Source: Mesostigma viride (taxonomy: Eukaryota; Streptophyta; Mesostigmatophyceae; Mesostigmatales; Mesostigmataceae). From it: a stretch of 64,000 nt of DNA. Positions within the stretch are counted from its first letter, which is position 1. Every line of letters starts with the position of its first letter. The translations under genes were made by a program, and so were the position numbers. Positions 29,796 to 42,205 of this stretch are shown here, piece after piece. The notes beneath the pieces were generated by a model. It saw nothing but the letters and a program-made list of their open reading frames with translations. It had not been told where the DNA came from and did no database searches. Location: positions 2,902,975-2,966,974 of the forward strand of contig RPFO01000253.1 of the NCBI GenBank assembly GCA_009746045.1, given 5' to 3'.

Positions 29796-30478
29796 AGTTA
29801 ACGTTTTTATAAACGCAATGTATAAGGATATGGTTGCAATGCAGCAATGTGTGAATATGGTTGGAAACGGAGCTTTGTTTAAATTGGATAATGTTACAGC
29901 GCTCACCCACTTGAGGCTTGTACACGAGTTTGCCAAGTCAAGGCAACACACGTGAGGCGGGCTCGCAAGAGATGCCCAATTGGCATTGGCCTATTCTTTA
30001 TATACTTGTGCACTGTGCTTGCTAGTCCTGAGCAGCCTAGGAGGCCTGCTCAGTAATAACACTCCCGGTACAGGTACAGCGCCCAGTTCCTATACAGTAG
30101 GTCTGCCATACAGGCACAGTGACCACAGAGCACAGTCCACAGTGACTATTGCATCTGCACCTAGAAGTCCAGGACTAAGCCTGCGGTACCAACAGACCAC
30201 AGGTTAAGGTTCCTATTTCCTGCGTACGACGTATTAATCCAATACCGTCGTAGGTTCAGCACCTAATTCCTGTCAGCCCAGGAATTACTGTCGACCCCAT
30301 ATGTCGTCGGCAAATATTCACTTCCGACTTAGACGAACAGCCGGCTCGCGCTCGCGCGCGACCGGGAAGTCGGAACGCCATAACTTTCTTGATACTTGTC
30401 GGAATGAACTCGTTCCGGTGCCTCTGGAATCGCAGAGATATGCCGAATCAGGACACGCCAATGCGCTTGGCGTTAACT
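29796..30478 (-). repeat. 3' LTR (minus-strand element)
   Basis: Matches 45528-46223. Any open frame within it is incidental. Confidence 0.93.
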
Positions 30479-31225
30479 CCAATCCTTTCTTTTCTTGAGC
30501 TGTAGCAGCTCACACAAGTCTACATACAAACACACACAATGGGTACTGGACATCCTCCCTGACTACAAGTCACAACCCGCTGGGCATGACAGTCAGCTTG
30601 GATTCCTTATTATATGTACATAGCACCCATACTGGTTCAGGAGCACAAACAAATTACAATGAGTCCCTATCCCTTCACGGGAGGCTCGTTGTGTTACCCA
30701 TGTACAAGAGGTTGGCCAACTGTGGCAGCCCATAGGTGTTCAGCTAAGAACTTGAGAAGTATGTACAACCTTCAGGACCTTAGGCGAAACCCCACAGATC
30801 ACCCACAACAGCTCATCAGAAAACATTGCTGACCCCCAGACGGGAGTCGGCGCCGGTCTGCTGCCCCTTATCGAACCAGACACAACATCTACGCGAAGCA
30901 CATGCAAAACACAAGCTCCTATACTCATTCCAACCGTGGAAAATCAGGGGACCTGTCGCCACCTCACCAGCATGGTGGATGGGTCAGCCAGTCCGTGAAA
31001 CTCCGCCTTAAGACGGCACCAGGGAATCGAACCCCGCCCACAAACCACAGATCTGGGGAAACCTCAGACTGAGATGAAAACCCCAGATAGACATCTCTCC
31101 ATCAGAGACAATGTCAGACATTCCCACACCAGAGACATGTCTCACCCCTCAAGGTGTGCTCAGGATTATGTACAATCAAGCTCCCAGCCTGATATCCAGA
31201 GACTTAAGCACCCAGCTCTCAGCTT
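30479..31225 (-). other. 3' untranslated part with polypurine tract
   Basis: About 750 bp between the RNase H stop and the 3' LTR, without a coding frame. On the minus strand an AAGAAAAGAAAGGA purine tract (30483-30496) lies four bases from the LTR and fits the plus-strand primer. Confidence 0.7.
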
Positions 31226-32097
31226 TTAGACACATAGACCGACTTGACAGTCAGCATTCATGAGCTTCCTCAGTACATTGTACTGGGCTGGGGCCTTGTG
31301 TGGCAGCTTGGTCAATGCATCAGCAGGGTTCTCCTCGCCAGGGATATGCTTCAAATCAACCAAACTGGCCAACTCCTTCAGCAACAAATAATCCAGGTCC
31401 CGGCTTCTGGCCAGCTGCTTGTGAACAAACTGGACCATACCCATGCTGTCTGTTAGCAACAACGTCTCCATCTGCAAGGTCCAAGGGGTAACTGAAGCCA
31501 GCTCCAGCATTAACTCCTTTATGTACAAGCTGGACTGGATCCCCTCGCATATGGCCCTGCATTCTGCCACATCTGAACTGATACAGACCCTCTTCTGCAG
31601 TCTGCTGTACCAGCTGAACAAACTTGCCCTGCTCTGATAAAAAGCAAACAGAGCAGCAGATCTCCCCCTGACCTTGGTAACCTGGCGAGCATCCATGGAA
31701 CTGTCAACAAAGATCTCCAAGGTCATGATAGGCTGGGCAAAGTCAATCCCAGACAAAATCAGATCAGGGGTACTCTCCACCAATCGGGCTATGACTCGAG
31801 GCTTCTCATCCTCAAGCACTTCATCAGGCATTCTGCTATTATGGACCATCAAAGACGGACCACAGATGCTGGCAAACCAGGCCCACATGCCTCTCAACTC
31901 AGGTCCTGCAGCCTGGGTGATCTTCTCTGGCAAGGCCTTCACAATGGTTTGTTTATAATCTCCTCCAGCCTGAAGCCTGATACTCCTCTCCCCATCCCTC
32001 CTGAACAGGGTAGCCTGCATTCCACAGAACACTACAGGCTTGTTGGGCTCCTGCCACAGCTCCTTGCCCAGTGAAAACTTGCCACTGATGACAGGAA
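31226..32097 (-). CDS. pol: RT C-terminus and RNase H of copia-type element
   Basis: About 290 residues. RNase H catalytic residues are all visible: LEIFVDSSMD, SDVAECRAICEGIQ, LLTDSMGMVQF and GEENPADALTK. The frame is open up to the transposon junction at 32097. The upstream RT half lies beyond the insertion at 35495. This is the C-terminal end of the polyprotein; it stops 750 bp before the LTR. Confidence 0.88.
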
Positions 32098-35000
32098 CAC
32101 ATCACCTAAAATCGGTCCGTCCGGTTACATGAGATCCTGGGAATTTTGGCGCGAACGCGTCGCGTTGAGGACGACGGGACCAGAAAAATTCCGCCTCGCA
32201 TGGCTGTCGACCCTATGTCCGCCGGAATATCAGTCAAAAGTCAATTATGCATGTTAAGTCGCTGCGATGGATGCAAACGACGCGTAAACTCTCCTGCTTT
32301 GCGATGATGCATGGTAGATATTATTCGCGTATGTTCATGCGTCAAAATAATTCGCAAACTGAGACGCTGATTTTTTGTGTCGGCCAGATCTGGAATTGGC
32401 AGCGAAAATGCATGTTTGATTAATTGTGGGGGAAACTTTTTTGTTGGAAGCTCACAATTCCCAAAAGGTGGAATCCGAATGGGCTTCAAGTCTACTTTCA
32501 CGAGCGCTAATCAGTTTTTCGAGAAACGAATCACATTTTCCAGGCTGTCGCATTACCTGCCGGCAGGTCAGATTTTGCTGTTTTCAGTGACGTTTACGAC
32601 CGTCCTTGCTTGATGCGTTTCTTCCTTTTTTTCGGCTCACGGCATGGCGGGGCTTGTTCCAACATGCCTGCGGAGGTGTAAGCTGTGTAGCCATGATTTA
32701 AAAGTCACATATTGCTCTCGCGCCACCATCTGTTACTGCTCGACACTGCAAGAAACACTGGTTGCCTGCTCGCAACGCAAGCACAAGCACGACAACGGTG
32801 CCCTAATCCACATCCAGGCGTGTATTTCCGAGAAAAACTTCAGGCTTTTGTCGCGGCATACCTTCGGTGTTCCAAGCCGTTCACCGCTCCCCGAAATAGT
32901 CTTATGACTCGCTTTTATAGCATTGTGGGTTCGCGTCCGCCATCTCCGCCGGGTGCTGACACGAGATGTTCGCGCTGAACCTGGACTGCAAGGTCGCCCG
33001 CTACCGGCTAGCTGTACGTATTTAGCAAGCTCTGGATGATATTGTCATGGTTTTGGTGCAGGAAGGTGCTGTGGGGGGGTCTATCTCACCTCTTTACCTA
33101 GCTTTCCTCCTCCTAGCTTGACAGCTAAGTTTGCATCAGGAAGTCATGCTTGTTGACAAAGCTCGATGGATATAAACCTTGGGATGTGCTGTGAAGGTGT
33201 TAGCATGCTTGCTTGAAGAATTGAATGCGTATTTGTGCAAGCCATGGACATTTTTTATTAAGGGCAGTAGGTAGCAGCCACGTTCTTATTCAATTGTGTC
33301 AGGACGTCTATGTTGCCTTTACTGCACTCTGTCCTAGAGGAGTTTGATGCCACTGTAGATGACTATGACCAGTGGGGTGGTGAGGATGGGCCGGTGTGCT
33401 GGGGTGAGCCTGAAGGGCACCTTGGATCACGTGACCCTTAGGCAATCATGAGAGGCTGTGCAGTTTATGGCTTGTGATGTATGGATGCAGCGGGTGAGGC
33501 AGGTTGTCGTTGCCGTGGCCTGTGTTAGTGAACTCTATCATCTTTTAACTTACCCAAAGCCCCCCTAGACCTAAACTGCCTCGCCTTCTTTGAGGGGTTG
33601 CCTTCTTTGAGGAGTGCCATGTCTTGAAAGGTTTGTTGGGGCCCTGGCATTTCAGAGTAGGTTGAGGTGGAGAGGGGTGGCACACTGCTAGGTGATGGCA
33701 GGGCCATCCATGTGATGCACCTTACGTTGGGATGGGGACCATGCATTTGTTCTTGTTGCTAGCATGGGCAGGGTGAGCGGCTGGGAGTAAGGTGTAAGTG
33801 CTACTTGCGCCACTGTCCGAAAGGGGAGCTCCATGCGGTGGGCAAACAGCGTTGCAAGCGTACACTTAACACAAATGTGGTCTGATGCACTCAGCTGACC
33901 TGCCATTTCTCTTGATGCACCAAACCACACTAAAGGCTTGATATAGCCGGTAGGAAATGCATGTGCATGCAGTGTCAAAAGCAGAGGGACACTGTTAGCA
34001 CATGAGTGTGATTGTAAACCGATGAGTGTGAGCCTCCCCGTGCCATCCCATGCATTTTACACCTATTTTTGGCAAGCCCCCATCATGCCGCAGTTATGCA
34101 CCGCCTATGCAAGGGGGATGAATAGACAGTTATAGGTGTGTTGAGGGATGAGATAAGGGTAAACATGAGGAGCCATGCAGGCTAAAACGGAAGGGCGATG
34201 TCAACAGTGTGTTTGCCCAGATTTTGATGTCAGGAGGGGCTGAAAGATCAGTGGCCACGATAAACCTAGGTGGATTACATGAGAGATGACACGACCATGA
34301 GAGGGTGGTAGATGAGTTCAACTGAGAAGAGCTAGCATTACATGCACAGATTCTTAATGACCTATGGACTGTCCAAGGGTTGGAGTTCAGTGCACGTTCC
34401 AAAGACTATGATGAGCATGACGATGATGGCAAGGGGGCGGGGGGGCGCAATTAGGACAGGCACTGATGCAGAATTATGTTGTACAGCAGCTAGGTGCTGA
34501 GCTCAATTGAATAGCAGCCCAAGCCACTGCTGTCCTTGATTGCGCTTTGTATTTCCATGTAGCAGAGAGGCACCTGGCAGATATATATTTGGATTAGCTG
34601 CTATAAGACACGCACAGCAGGGGTGCCCAGCAGAGTGGGCCAAGTACTGCAAAGGAGATTGTGTGTGCTGCCGAGCGGGGCCCGTTTAGAAAAGAGACTG
34701 GTCAGCCGACAGGCACGACTGGTCAGCCAAGCTCCCCTTCTTGAGGCTTGTAGGCACTATGGTGCTTGTTCCGAATGCCAGCATCTACTGTGATTGATGG
34801 TGATTTTATCCCTTGATGATCACTTTTTTAGTCTGTGTTGGCTAATGTATCCAGCCCCAGTGGCATGTATATGAATCCCATGACAGCCATGACGATAATT
34901 GAGTGAAGAATGCAAAGTTTTCCAAGACAATGGCGCAGAATATGGAGTATTTTTGCAAAAATCGCTCTATTTCTGCTTGCATCCGTCACTTTTAGTGGGC

Positions 35001-35494
35001 CGGCAGTGGTCCTAATATGTCCAACTTGTGTTCTAGTGTAAATTCAAGTATTGTGCTATTAATGTGACGAATTCTGGCATGATTGGGCCGCATATGTGCT
35101 GGCAGGGGCTTCATAAGTTTGAAAATAATGCACTAAAACGGTGTTTTGGCTCATGTATGCCAGAATTATAGCACATAGTTTGGTCCTACATTGCATACTT
35201 AAGGGCGGTTTTTGTCTTTGGATATAAATTAATAAGCATGACCATTTCCAGCTGAATTGGACTACATTTACTACTTGTGTGTGGCTGCTATGCCTCCTTA
35301 TGCCTGGAAAACATCATTTTTTGCACTTTTCCACGTCACGGTTTGATGATAAAAATAGGTCAGTTGGCCCCCCAATTTATGTGATGTGAACAGGGTCCTA
35401 GGGGGACCTTAAGTCCAGAAAGGCACCCCGATCTGACTATATGTGTGGGAGATATGACCCCATGTAACAAAAAAGGCCGTTTTTAGGTGATGTG
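32098..35494. mobile_element. 3.4-kb DNA transposon with CACATCACCTAAAA ends, no transposase
   Basis: The ends are inverted: CACATCACCTAAAA then TCGG at 32098, and its complement ending GGTGATGTG at 35494. Weaker similarity extends about 36 bp to GTTACATG. It separates RT from RNase H of the host copia element, which proves it is an insertion. Inside are only short frames and no recognisable transposase, so it is probably non-autonomous. I could not identify a target duplication or assign a superfamily. Confidence 0.72.
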
Positions 35495-36273
35495 ATAAAC
35501 TTCTTCAGCCAGGTCGTGGGGGCTAGCAAATGCAGATCATCTCCATGCAAACTAGCATACACTGGCAGACCCTCCCATTGGGCCAGCAACAAACAGGGAT
35601 CAACTGAAGACACTCTCAACCCACACTCACTGATCAGAGCTTCCTGCAGCGTGAGTCTCCAGATGATTGGGCTCGACCTGAGTCCTTCCAGGCCCTTCAG
35701 AATAACCAGGAAATGTTGATGCAGCTCCAGCTTCCAGATAGCAGGCACCTCAACACAGTAAGGCTCATCCTGCTTCCATACCCTCCTGGCCACTTCTGGA
35801 TCAGATTTTAAAAATGCCCTCTTGAAGTCCAGCAGCACTGATGACATAGCTGCTCCCCTGTTCAGCAACCCCACGTAGAGACATAGCAAAATTCTCCATG
35901 TGTCGTGTAACATCCCTGGCGTGTACAGCTCCTCTCCTGGCAGACTCCCCGTGCCGTGATACTCATTCAGGACAGGCCTGACATGGGGCACTGATACCTC
36001 ATCCACAACCTTCCTCTTCAGCACAAATCTCAAAGCAAGCTTCCTTGATGCTGGGGGACGTCTGTCTGTTGGTGCAGCACACTCAAACTGCAACCACTCC
36101 TCCAATGCCTTGGAGAAGGCGAGCTTCCAAGCCTCAAACAAAGTAGGCGAGCTCATCTCTTGGACTAGCTGGTCATATGTCAAAGGAGAGTGTGCAGCAA
36201 GGCTCCTGTGAGTTATGCCAGTACTGCTGGGGTGCAACACAGCTGGAATCACCAAACTGGCTGCTGGGGGCAC
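35495..36273 (-). CDS. pol: Reverse transcriptase N-terminal and palm part (copia-type)
   Basis: Copia RT motifs: EAWKLAFSKALEEWLQ (start), VLLDFKRAFLKSD (first catalytic Asp), then VYASLHGDDLHLL, where HGDD takes the place of the usual YVDD. The frame is offset by +1 from the integrase frame, with both open across about 36281-36306, so a frameshift or small indel joins them. It is cut by the transposon at 35494 soon after WLKKF. Confidence 0.86.
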
Positions 36274-36280
36274 CTCCCCT

Positions 36281-38128
36281 TCATCCCATTTTACACCCTT
36301 GACCGGCTTGGCCCTGCACCTGACTGCATGGAAATGTTGTCCTGAAATTTTCTAGGGGAATCATCCCCCAGCCATCTCTTCTCAGAGCTGTAGCTCTGAT
36401 AGAAATCCCAGGAATGCCCAGAAAATTCTGACCCAAAATCACAGGGCCATCATAGTCCTCTAGGACAAGGAAGGTCACATCCACACCCATGACAGGGGCA
36501 GTAACCTCTCCCAACACCCTTAGATGCGTCCTACCACTGAAATCAGACACCCAGGGGCAACTTGGTTCTCCGACCAGCAGTTCCCCTGTATGCTGAGGTC
36601 CCATGACAGAAACCTGTGCATTGGTATGTATCTCCATGGCAGCTACCTCAGGTTCATCCAACTGGACAAGCTTGGACACCTTAGGCTCCTTCTTGGCTCT
36701 TTGCAAAGCCTGTACAATATCTGATAGACGCACACCCCTAGGCCTGGTGTCGGGCCCTTCCGGAGGTGCAGCCTGTCCGCCTGCTTGCCCAACCACCGTA
36801 TGTGAAGGTACCCCAGGGGCCGGGCCAGGGTCACCCTGAGGGCTCGATACAGCTGTAGCACCCTGATCAGGAAGTTCCACGTCACCCCCGCCTTGTACAC
36901 CAACGGGCACCTGGAAGAGGTCTCCTTGATTACCTCCCCGGGGACGGATCTTTGACCAGGACAGACGGTGCACTGCTTGGGAGCCATCAATGGCCACCCA
37001 GCACTTATGGCCAGCGGCTTCTACTCGGGTCACCACCCCATCATGCCAGCTGCCACGTTTCCCTGGAAAGCTTGGCTCCTTCCACACAACAACCTGTTGT
37101 CCAACGTTAGGTTCTAGGACACTCCAGCCCTTGTCTTTCTGCCTCAGCTTGAGGAACTTGGCCTCTAGCTTCTCCTTCCATGCCTGCTCAGCATCAGCTG
37201 GCAGCATCCTGGTGTGCAGCATAAGAGGATTGATGGCAATGTCACCAAAGAACATGGGAGTCCTGAGGTTCAGCCTATCCTCCACAGAACGTAGCCATGC
37301 AGATGTCACAATGGCAGATGACGTCCTTGGAATCCTCTCCACCAGCAGCACAGTCTTGATCTCTTGGATGGCTCTCTCCACCACCCCTTGCTGGCCGTGG
37401 CTCTCCCTGGGTGTAATCAGCAACTCTGGAAACTCTGGCAGGTTCTCACAGCACTCAAACTGAATGTCACACTGCAGCAACTCCAACCCAGGGTACCTGC
37501 TCCTTGTCAACTTCAGAGCAGCAATTAATGTAGGCTTCTCCATGTCAGGCAGGATCTCTAGGGTCTTGTACTTGGTATATCTGTCCACTGCCACCAGCAG
37601 CTTCAAACCCCTGATTCTCTGAATATCTACCTGCACATGGCCTGGCTGCAAAATAGGAGACCTGGCATGAGACTGCTTGGGCTTTCTAGCAACTAGCCTG
37701 CACTTGCAAGCTTGAGCAACCTGTTGGCAGATGGAGTACAACTCACTTCCTCCCAGCCGTCTAGCAACTTGCAAAGACTGAGCTGCATGGCCAAACATGG
37801 TATGCAACCTTGAGGCAATGTCATACAAGAGAGAAAATCTTTTATTGTCATTATTAGCACTCAAGGTATGTACAGATCCCTTATGTACAGGAGGCACCAG
37901 GGTCGTGCCTGTCAGACTGTCTCCAGCCCTATCCTCATCCTGACCATCCTGTGCCAGTCCTGCACGGTCAGAATGCTTCTGAGATCCACCTGGGTCCACA
38001 TCACCAGGTCCTACCTCAGGCTCAGCACCGCCATGGCGGGCACGTTGGCGAGTAACCACTGCAGCTACAGCTGGCATACTCTCTGTGGTAACCAAGCTTG
38101 CCCCATCGTGTCCAATAGGCTCTGTCAC
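36281..38128 (-). CDS. pol: Integrase with C-terminal protease-like segment (copia-type)
   Basis: 615 residues. A charged Gly/Asp-rich leader (~110 residues) is followed by a zinc-binding-like part (HTMFGHAAQ...CKC) and the integrase core, with the D, D and E residues in HVQVDIQRIRG, LLQCDIQFEC and GVVERAIQEIK. The C-terminal part has a VGQQVVVWKEP segment. The last ~120 residues include HLRVLGEVTAPVMGVDVTFLVLE and VILGQNFLG, like the second half of a retropepsin, but no D-T/S-G triad precedes it. No other protease is seen between Gag and integrase, where copia elements normally have one. Confidence 0.85.
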   Translation of the reverse strand: MTEPIGHDGASLVTTESMPAVAAVVTRQRARHGGAEPEVGPGDVDPGGSQKHSDRAGLAQDGQDEDRAGDSLTGTTLVPPVHKGSVHTLSANNDNKRFSLLYDIASRLHTMFGHAAQSLQVARRLGGSELYSICQQVAQACKCRLVARKPKQSHARSPILQPGHVQVDIQRIRGLKLLVAVDRYTKYKTLEILPDMEKPTLIAALKLTRSRYPGLELLQCDIQFECCENLPEFPELLITPRESHGQQGVVERAIQEIKTVLLVERIPRTSSAIVTSAWLRSVEDRLNLRTPMFFGDIAINPLMLHTRMLPADAEQAWKEKLEAKFLKLRQKDKGWSVLEPNVGQQVVVWKEPSFPGKRGSWHDGVVTRVEAAGHKCWVAIDGSQAVHRLSWSKIRPRGGNQGDLFQVPVGVQGGGDVELPDQGATAVSSPQGDPGPAPGVPSHTVVGQAGGQAAPPEGPDTRPRGVRLSDIVQALQRAKKEPKVSKLVQLDEPEVAAMEIHTNAQVSVMGPQHTGELLVGEPSCPWVSDFSGRTHLRVLGEVTAPVMGVDVTFLVLEDYDGPVILGQNFLGIPGISIRATALRRDGWGMIPLENFRTTFPCSQVQGQAGQGCKMG

Positions 38129-38222
38129 TAGAGCATGGGGCTGCCCCTCACTGCTAACTAGCAGCTACATTACACACCCCTGGGGGCACCCTCCAGGGTT
38201 CAGGGATGTGTGCAGGCTCAAG

Positions 38223-39420
38223 TCAATGATCAGCAGCCTTGCCCTTGCCCTTATCCTGGGATGGACCAGCCTTCTCCTTGCTGCCACCCTGAGCTGGCTT
38301 GCTCTGACCTTCCTGCCGCAGGTACGAGGGACACTCATTCCTGAAGTGACCCTTCCCTTGGCAGAAATAACATTCCACCTGACTGATGTCCCGTGAGGTC
38401 CCACTGCTGGGCCCAGCCTTGGGAGGACCACCCACCCTCTTGAAGTCAAACTGGGACTGTGGATGCCCCGACTTCGGGGTGTCCCCCGTCCAGCCATTCT
38501 GCCACGCCCCCTCCTGGACCTTCCTCGACCCCTTGAAGAGGTCTCAGGCCCCTCGAGGACGCTGGGCCCCCGTGGCCCGATCCCCTCATGGACTTAACTG
38601 CAGGTTCAGCTGCCTCCTCGTCCACTTGACGTGGGCGCTTACCACCTATGATACTTGCCGCTGAAACACTCATACAACTGGTCCGTCATGGCGGCCCAGC
38701 CATGCATGGACTTGTCGCATGTGGATGGTCACATTGTCCATCGTGACAGGATCCAGCTGCAGCGACTTGAGAAAGTCGCCCATGGCCATCCGATCTGCAA
38801 CGAAGAACCCTTTGGCCATGGCGTCCTCCCTCAGCTTGACGAAGTCTTCAAAGGCGTGGACCACTAGCTGCATGCCCCTTGATGGGCTTGTAGTCCAGGT
38901 ACTCTTGCTTCAGGTGAGAACCATCTATGGTCCTCTTGTCACTCAGGAACACCCTGAGTCGCGTCATAAACGCCGCCCAGGTGTCCCCCGCTGTGTGTCG
39001 CTCCCGGACAAACTTGAACAGCCGCCTCGCCGACTGCCTTATGTAGGCACTAGACGCCAGGATGCGAAGCTTGTCACCGGTGTAGATGTCCGTGTACAAG
39101 TTCATGTCCTCTAACATCCTCTCAGCGTCCCGGGGCTGCCAATTGTCCTTGATGGACTGAAACTGGCTTAGCACCGCGTACCCTTCAGCCACGGTCGGCC
39201 GCCTAGGTGCCGCTTGATCTGCAGCTGCATGGTGCGTTCTGACCGCCCTGAGATCCTTGGCTCTGATCATCTGCCAGCGCAGCCTGGTCTCCCAGCACCT
39301 GGCCGTCACCGCGTCCATCGCGTCCATCGCGTCCATCGCGTCCATCCATCCCAGCGCCGCGCCGATCAAAGCCCATACCGCGCCCTCGATCGATCGTTGG
39401 TCAATAGCACCCTCACTCAT
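38223..39420 (-). pseudogene. gag: Gag with CCHC knuckle (copia-type, frame-broken)
   Basis: It starts MSEGAIDQRS at 39420. A 9-nt tandem repeat early in the gene gives an MDAMDAMDA run (about 39312-39345). The helical Gag body continues through frames 38848-39420, 38670-38873 and 38446-38673. It ends with a knuckle VECYFCQGKGHFRNEC in 38223-38435 and a Lys/Gly tail. At least three frame breaks make it non-functional as it stands. Confidence 0.75.
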
Positions 39421-39522
39421 GATGGCCTCTGTTCAGATCTGCTACAGCCAGCCAAGTGGCCAAGCAGCAATTAAAGCAATATAAGCTACTGAACAAGAAA
39501 GGAAAATGACAAGTGTTACCAC

Positions 39523-40369
39523 TCAGTCAAGACCACCACGGTCACCCACAGGCGCTTCCTGGTTCTCCTTGTCGCTGTCACTGTCGCTGTCGCTCACAAC
39601 GATAAGCTCTGGCACCCTGCTACCCGCTGCGCCGTCGTCGGCCCGCTGTCGGCCCGCGATGACAGCGTCGTCACCGTTAGTGTAGTAGACAGGTGACAAC
39701 CCGTCGTTAACACGTACCCCGCGGGTTGTATCTTGGCACCTCGTGGTCGCCAAGCTCCTCGTCGCGTAGACCAGCGACCCCCACAGCTCCCACCTCAAGG
39801 TCACTGTCGTAACCAAGAGGGGCGAACTCTTCCCAACGCGTCACACGAACGCGAAGAGGTTGGGCCAGTTCCTGAAAAGGAACCCTTCCTCGCTCCGGAA
39901 TCCTGCCGACTCGTGCCGCACGCTGACCTCCGGTGATGGCTTCCGCAGCCGCCTCGACCTCTGCCAGCCGCCTGTAGCGCTCCGCCCCGCGTCGCTCACG
40001 TCGAACTGGTCCCGCTGCAACACCCTCGTCGCCGATTACGCCTGCGAACGTACGCTGTACACCCGCACCCGCTGCTGCCTGCACGAACTCGTGTCACACC
40101 GCACCAGCTGGCTCCGCAGTTTCTCCTCGCCTGGCCGCCAACTCCGCACGCACCCGGCCGCTCAGCTAAGGCTGTAAACACAGTCTGGATCCCGATCAAA
40201 CCGTGCAGCTCTTGCTCGATGTCGTCGACGCTCCGGTGCTCCGGAATGACGATGGTTCGGACGTGCTGCAGAATGCGCTCCCAATCCTCGACCTGGTCGT
40301 CGACGAATTGCACAAAGTTGCGATTAACAGGTGGACGATCTGCAAGCAATAAAGATAAATCTCGAACCA
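39523..40369 (-). pseudogene. Unknown ORF upstream of gag, 3' part
   Basis: This continues the frame that begins at 45434 and is cut by the CACTA-like element. It contains a helical segment (FVQFVDDQVEDWERILQH) and later, in other phases, RWEEFAPLGYDSDLEVG and an acidic end (VVSDSDSDSDKENQEAP) stopping at 39523. Frame changes at about 40150 and 39760 indicate decay. It precedes gag (39420), so the element appears to carry an extra gene in a position where copia elements usually have only a leader. Confidence 0.5.
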
Positions 40370-40384
40370 CACTAGGAACTCAGT

Positions 40385-40705
40385 TCTGATATTGCTGATA
40401 AAATCCTATAAAATTCTGATAAAAATAGGTAAATTCCTATAAAATTCTGATAAATTCTGATGAAATTATGATAAAATTCTGATAAAACGTCTGATATTTT
40501 CCTATAATTTTATCAGATTTTATCTAGGATGTACATTTTATCAAGTCTAGGTCAACTTGATAAAATGGCACCTAGGTAAAATCTGATAAAATTGCACCTA
40601 GGTAAAATCTGATAAAATGGCGCCTAGGTAAAATCTGATAAAATGGTGCCTGTGAAAAATCTGATAAAATGGCGCCTAGGTAAAATCTGATAAAATGGCA
40701 CAACT
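40385..40705 (+). repeat. Left subterminal repeat array of CACTA-like copy 1
   Basis: Many copies of TCTGATAAAAT in direct orientation. From about 40545 they are organised as a ~29-bp tandem unit (CTAGGTAAAATCTGATAAAA plus TGGCGC-like bases) in about five copies. In CACTA elements such arrays bind transposase. Confidence 0.8.
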
Positions 40706-41039
40706 GATCGAATACGAACACAAACTGTATTGATACACACACAAGGAACGGTGCACTCAAGCATGGCTGTGGGTGGTGTGCAAAATAGACACCCACAATC
40801 ATCTCACAAATGCAATATAAAATCTGTTGACCGAGAAGTACAACGGGGCTCAACAGTCCTCGTCATCAAAGTCATCATCCTCATCATCACTGAAACCATC
40901 ACTAGGGCTGTCCCAGCCACCATTGCTGAAATAACTGGATGACTCTCTAGAAACAATCACAGGATACTGTCGAGTGCTACGGCAATGTGACCAAGGCTCA
41001 GAGCCTACAAAATCTGCATCCGCATGTGGCCTATCGCCG

Positions 41040-42205
41040 TGTTGGACTGACGGATGTGCCCGGCCCGACTGTGTTAGGTATATTGCCTGCATGTAAGACA
41101 AAAATACATCATCCAGCAAAGCACGCATCGGTACACACAAAAATTTGTTAGTGAGATGAACGCTACGCGCTGGACGTGCCAACAACTTTGCATGACTTCA
41201 GTTCACTTGTATGTAAGGATGCGGGCGAGATCGCAGCAGTTGCGTGGCTATCTATGAGTACCGGCCTAGTTTTAGGACAAAGAAGGTGAGATACATGGCC
41301 AAGAGAGAGACAGGGGTGCTCGAGAAAAGAATTGGCCAGTGATGTTCACCTAAATTGTATCTACATGCCTCACAAGTTGTAGGGAACTGCACACCCAGGC
41401 ATCCTGGAGTTGCAAAGTTTCCCTAACATGCCAAGAGGCCTCACAATCTACTTCATTGCAATCTCTACATGGTTAATACGGCAATAAGAAAGAAACGCCT
41501 GATTAGTGCCAAGAAAAAGCAAGGCCAATCAACCAACAATATGCCCCGTTACAGGTAGGATGAAATCTAACGAGGCTGAAGGCTCTACGTCTGCAGTTGA
41601 CACTAGCAGGAGTCGTTCAGGGTGGGGTGTGGGAGGGAGGGCATGACAAAAAGCTGTGATCTGAGCAAAAAGGATAAATATGCAAAGATGCTACCCCTGC
41701 AAGGAAGCGAGATATAATCCAGCAATGCCACGAATGTTAACCAAGGCTACTGGATTGCATAGAAGGTTCTACCGACAGCGAAGGAATTGGTACGAATAAA
41801 GCCAACTATTTGTAGCTGAGAGCATCACCAGCGGGCTACAAAAAAATCATGCACGGAAGCTGGAAGAACAAGGCCAATGGTGGCTGACACGCACAGCACG
41901 TTGATAATTGGAGGAATGAGCACTACATAAAGAATGACCACTGTTGCTCACCATCAAGAATTCGCCGCGCTGGACAGGCGACCAAGAGCTTGTCGCTGCC
42001 ACATGCGATGGGGCCGCGTGCAAGTCCAACGGTATCAGGCATCACAAGTACACGCGCAAAATTGACACCACAATGGCAACACAGATGCACATGTGTTCCA
42101 GCGTAAGGAACTGCTTGATTCAGGACTGCATACGTTTCTCCCTCCATTGCTACCTCCGTGTACAAGCTCAGCATACATCGACAGTGCACCTACATCCATA
42201 CTGAT
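41040..42205 (+). repeat. Left arm of long imperfect inverted repeat
   Basis: Segments pair with 43700-44945 in reverse, e.g. the ATTGCCTGCATGTAAGACAAAAA region with its complement near 44890, and the TTGCTCACCATCAAGAATTC region with 43888-43911. Confidence 0.7.

Noticed and set aside
29980-30207. A 75-residue frame starting MALAYSLYTCALCLL, present again at 45712
   Set aside because: It lies wholly inside the LTR, on the strand opposite to the element, and is a consequence of LTR duplication.
40545-40700. Regular ~29-bp direct repeats resembling a CRISPR array
   Set aside because: No unique spacers; units are contiguous and belong to transposon subterminal DNA in a eukaryotic genome.
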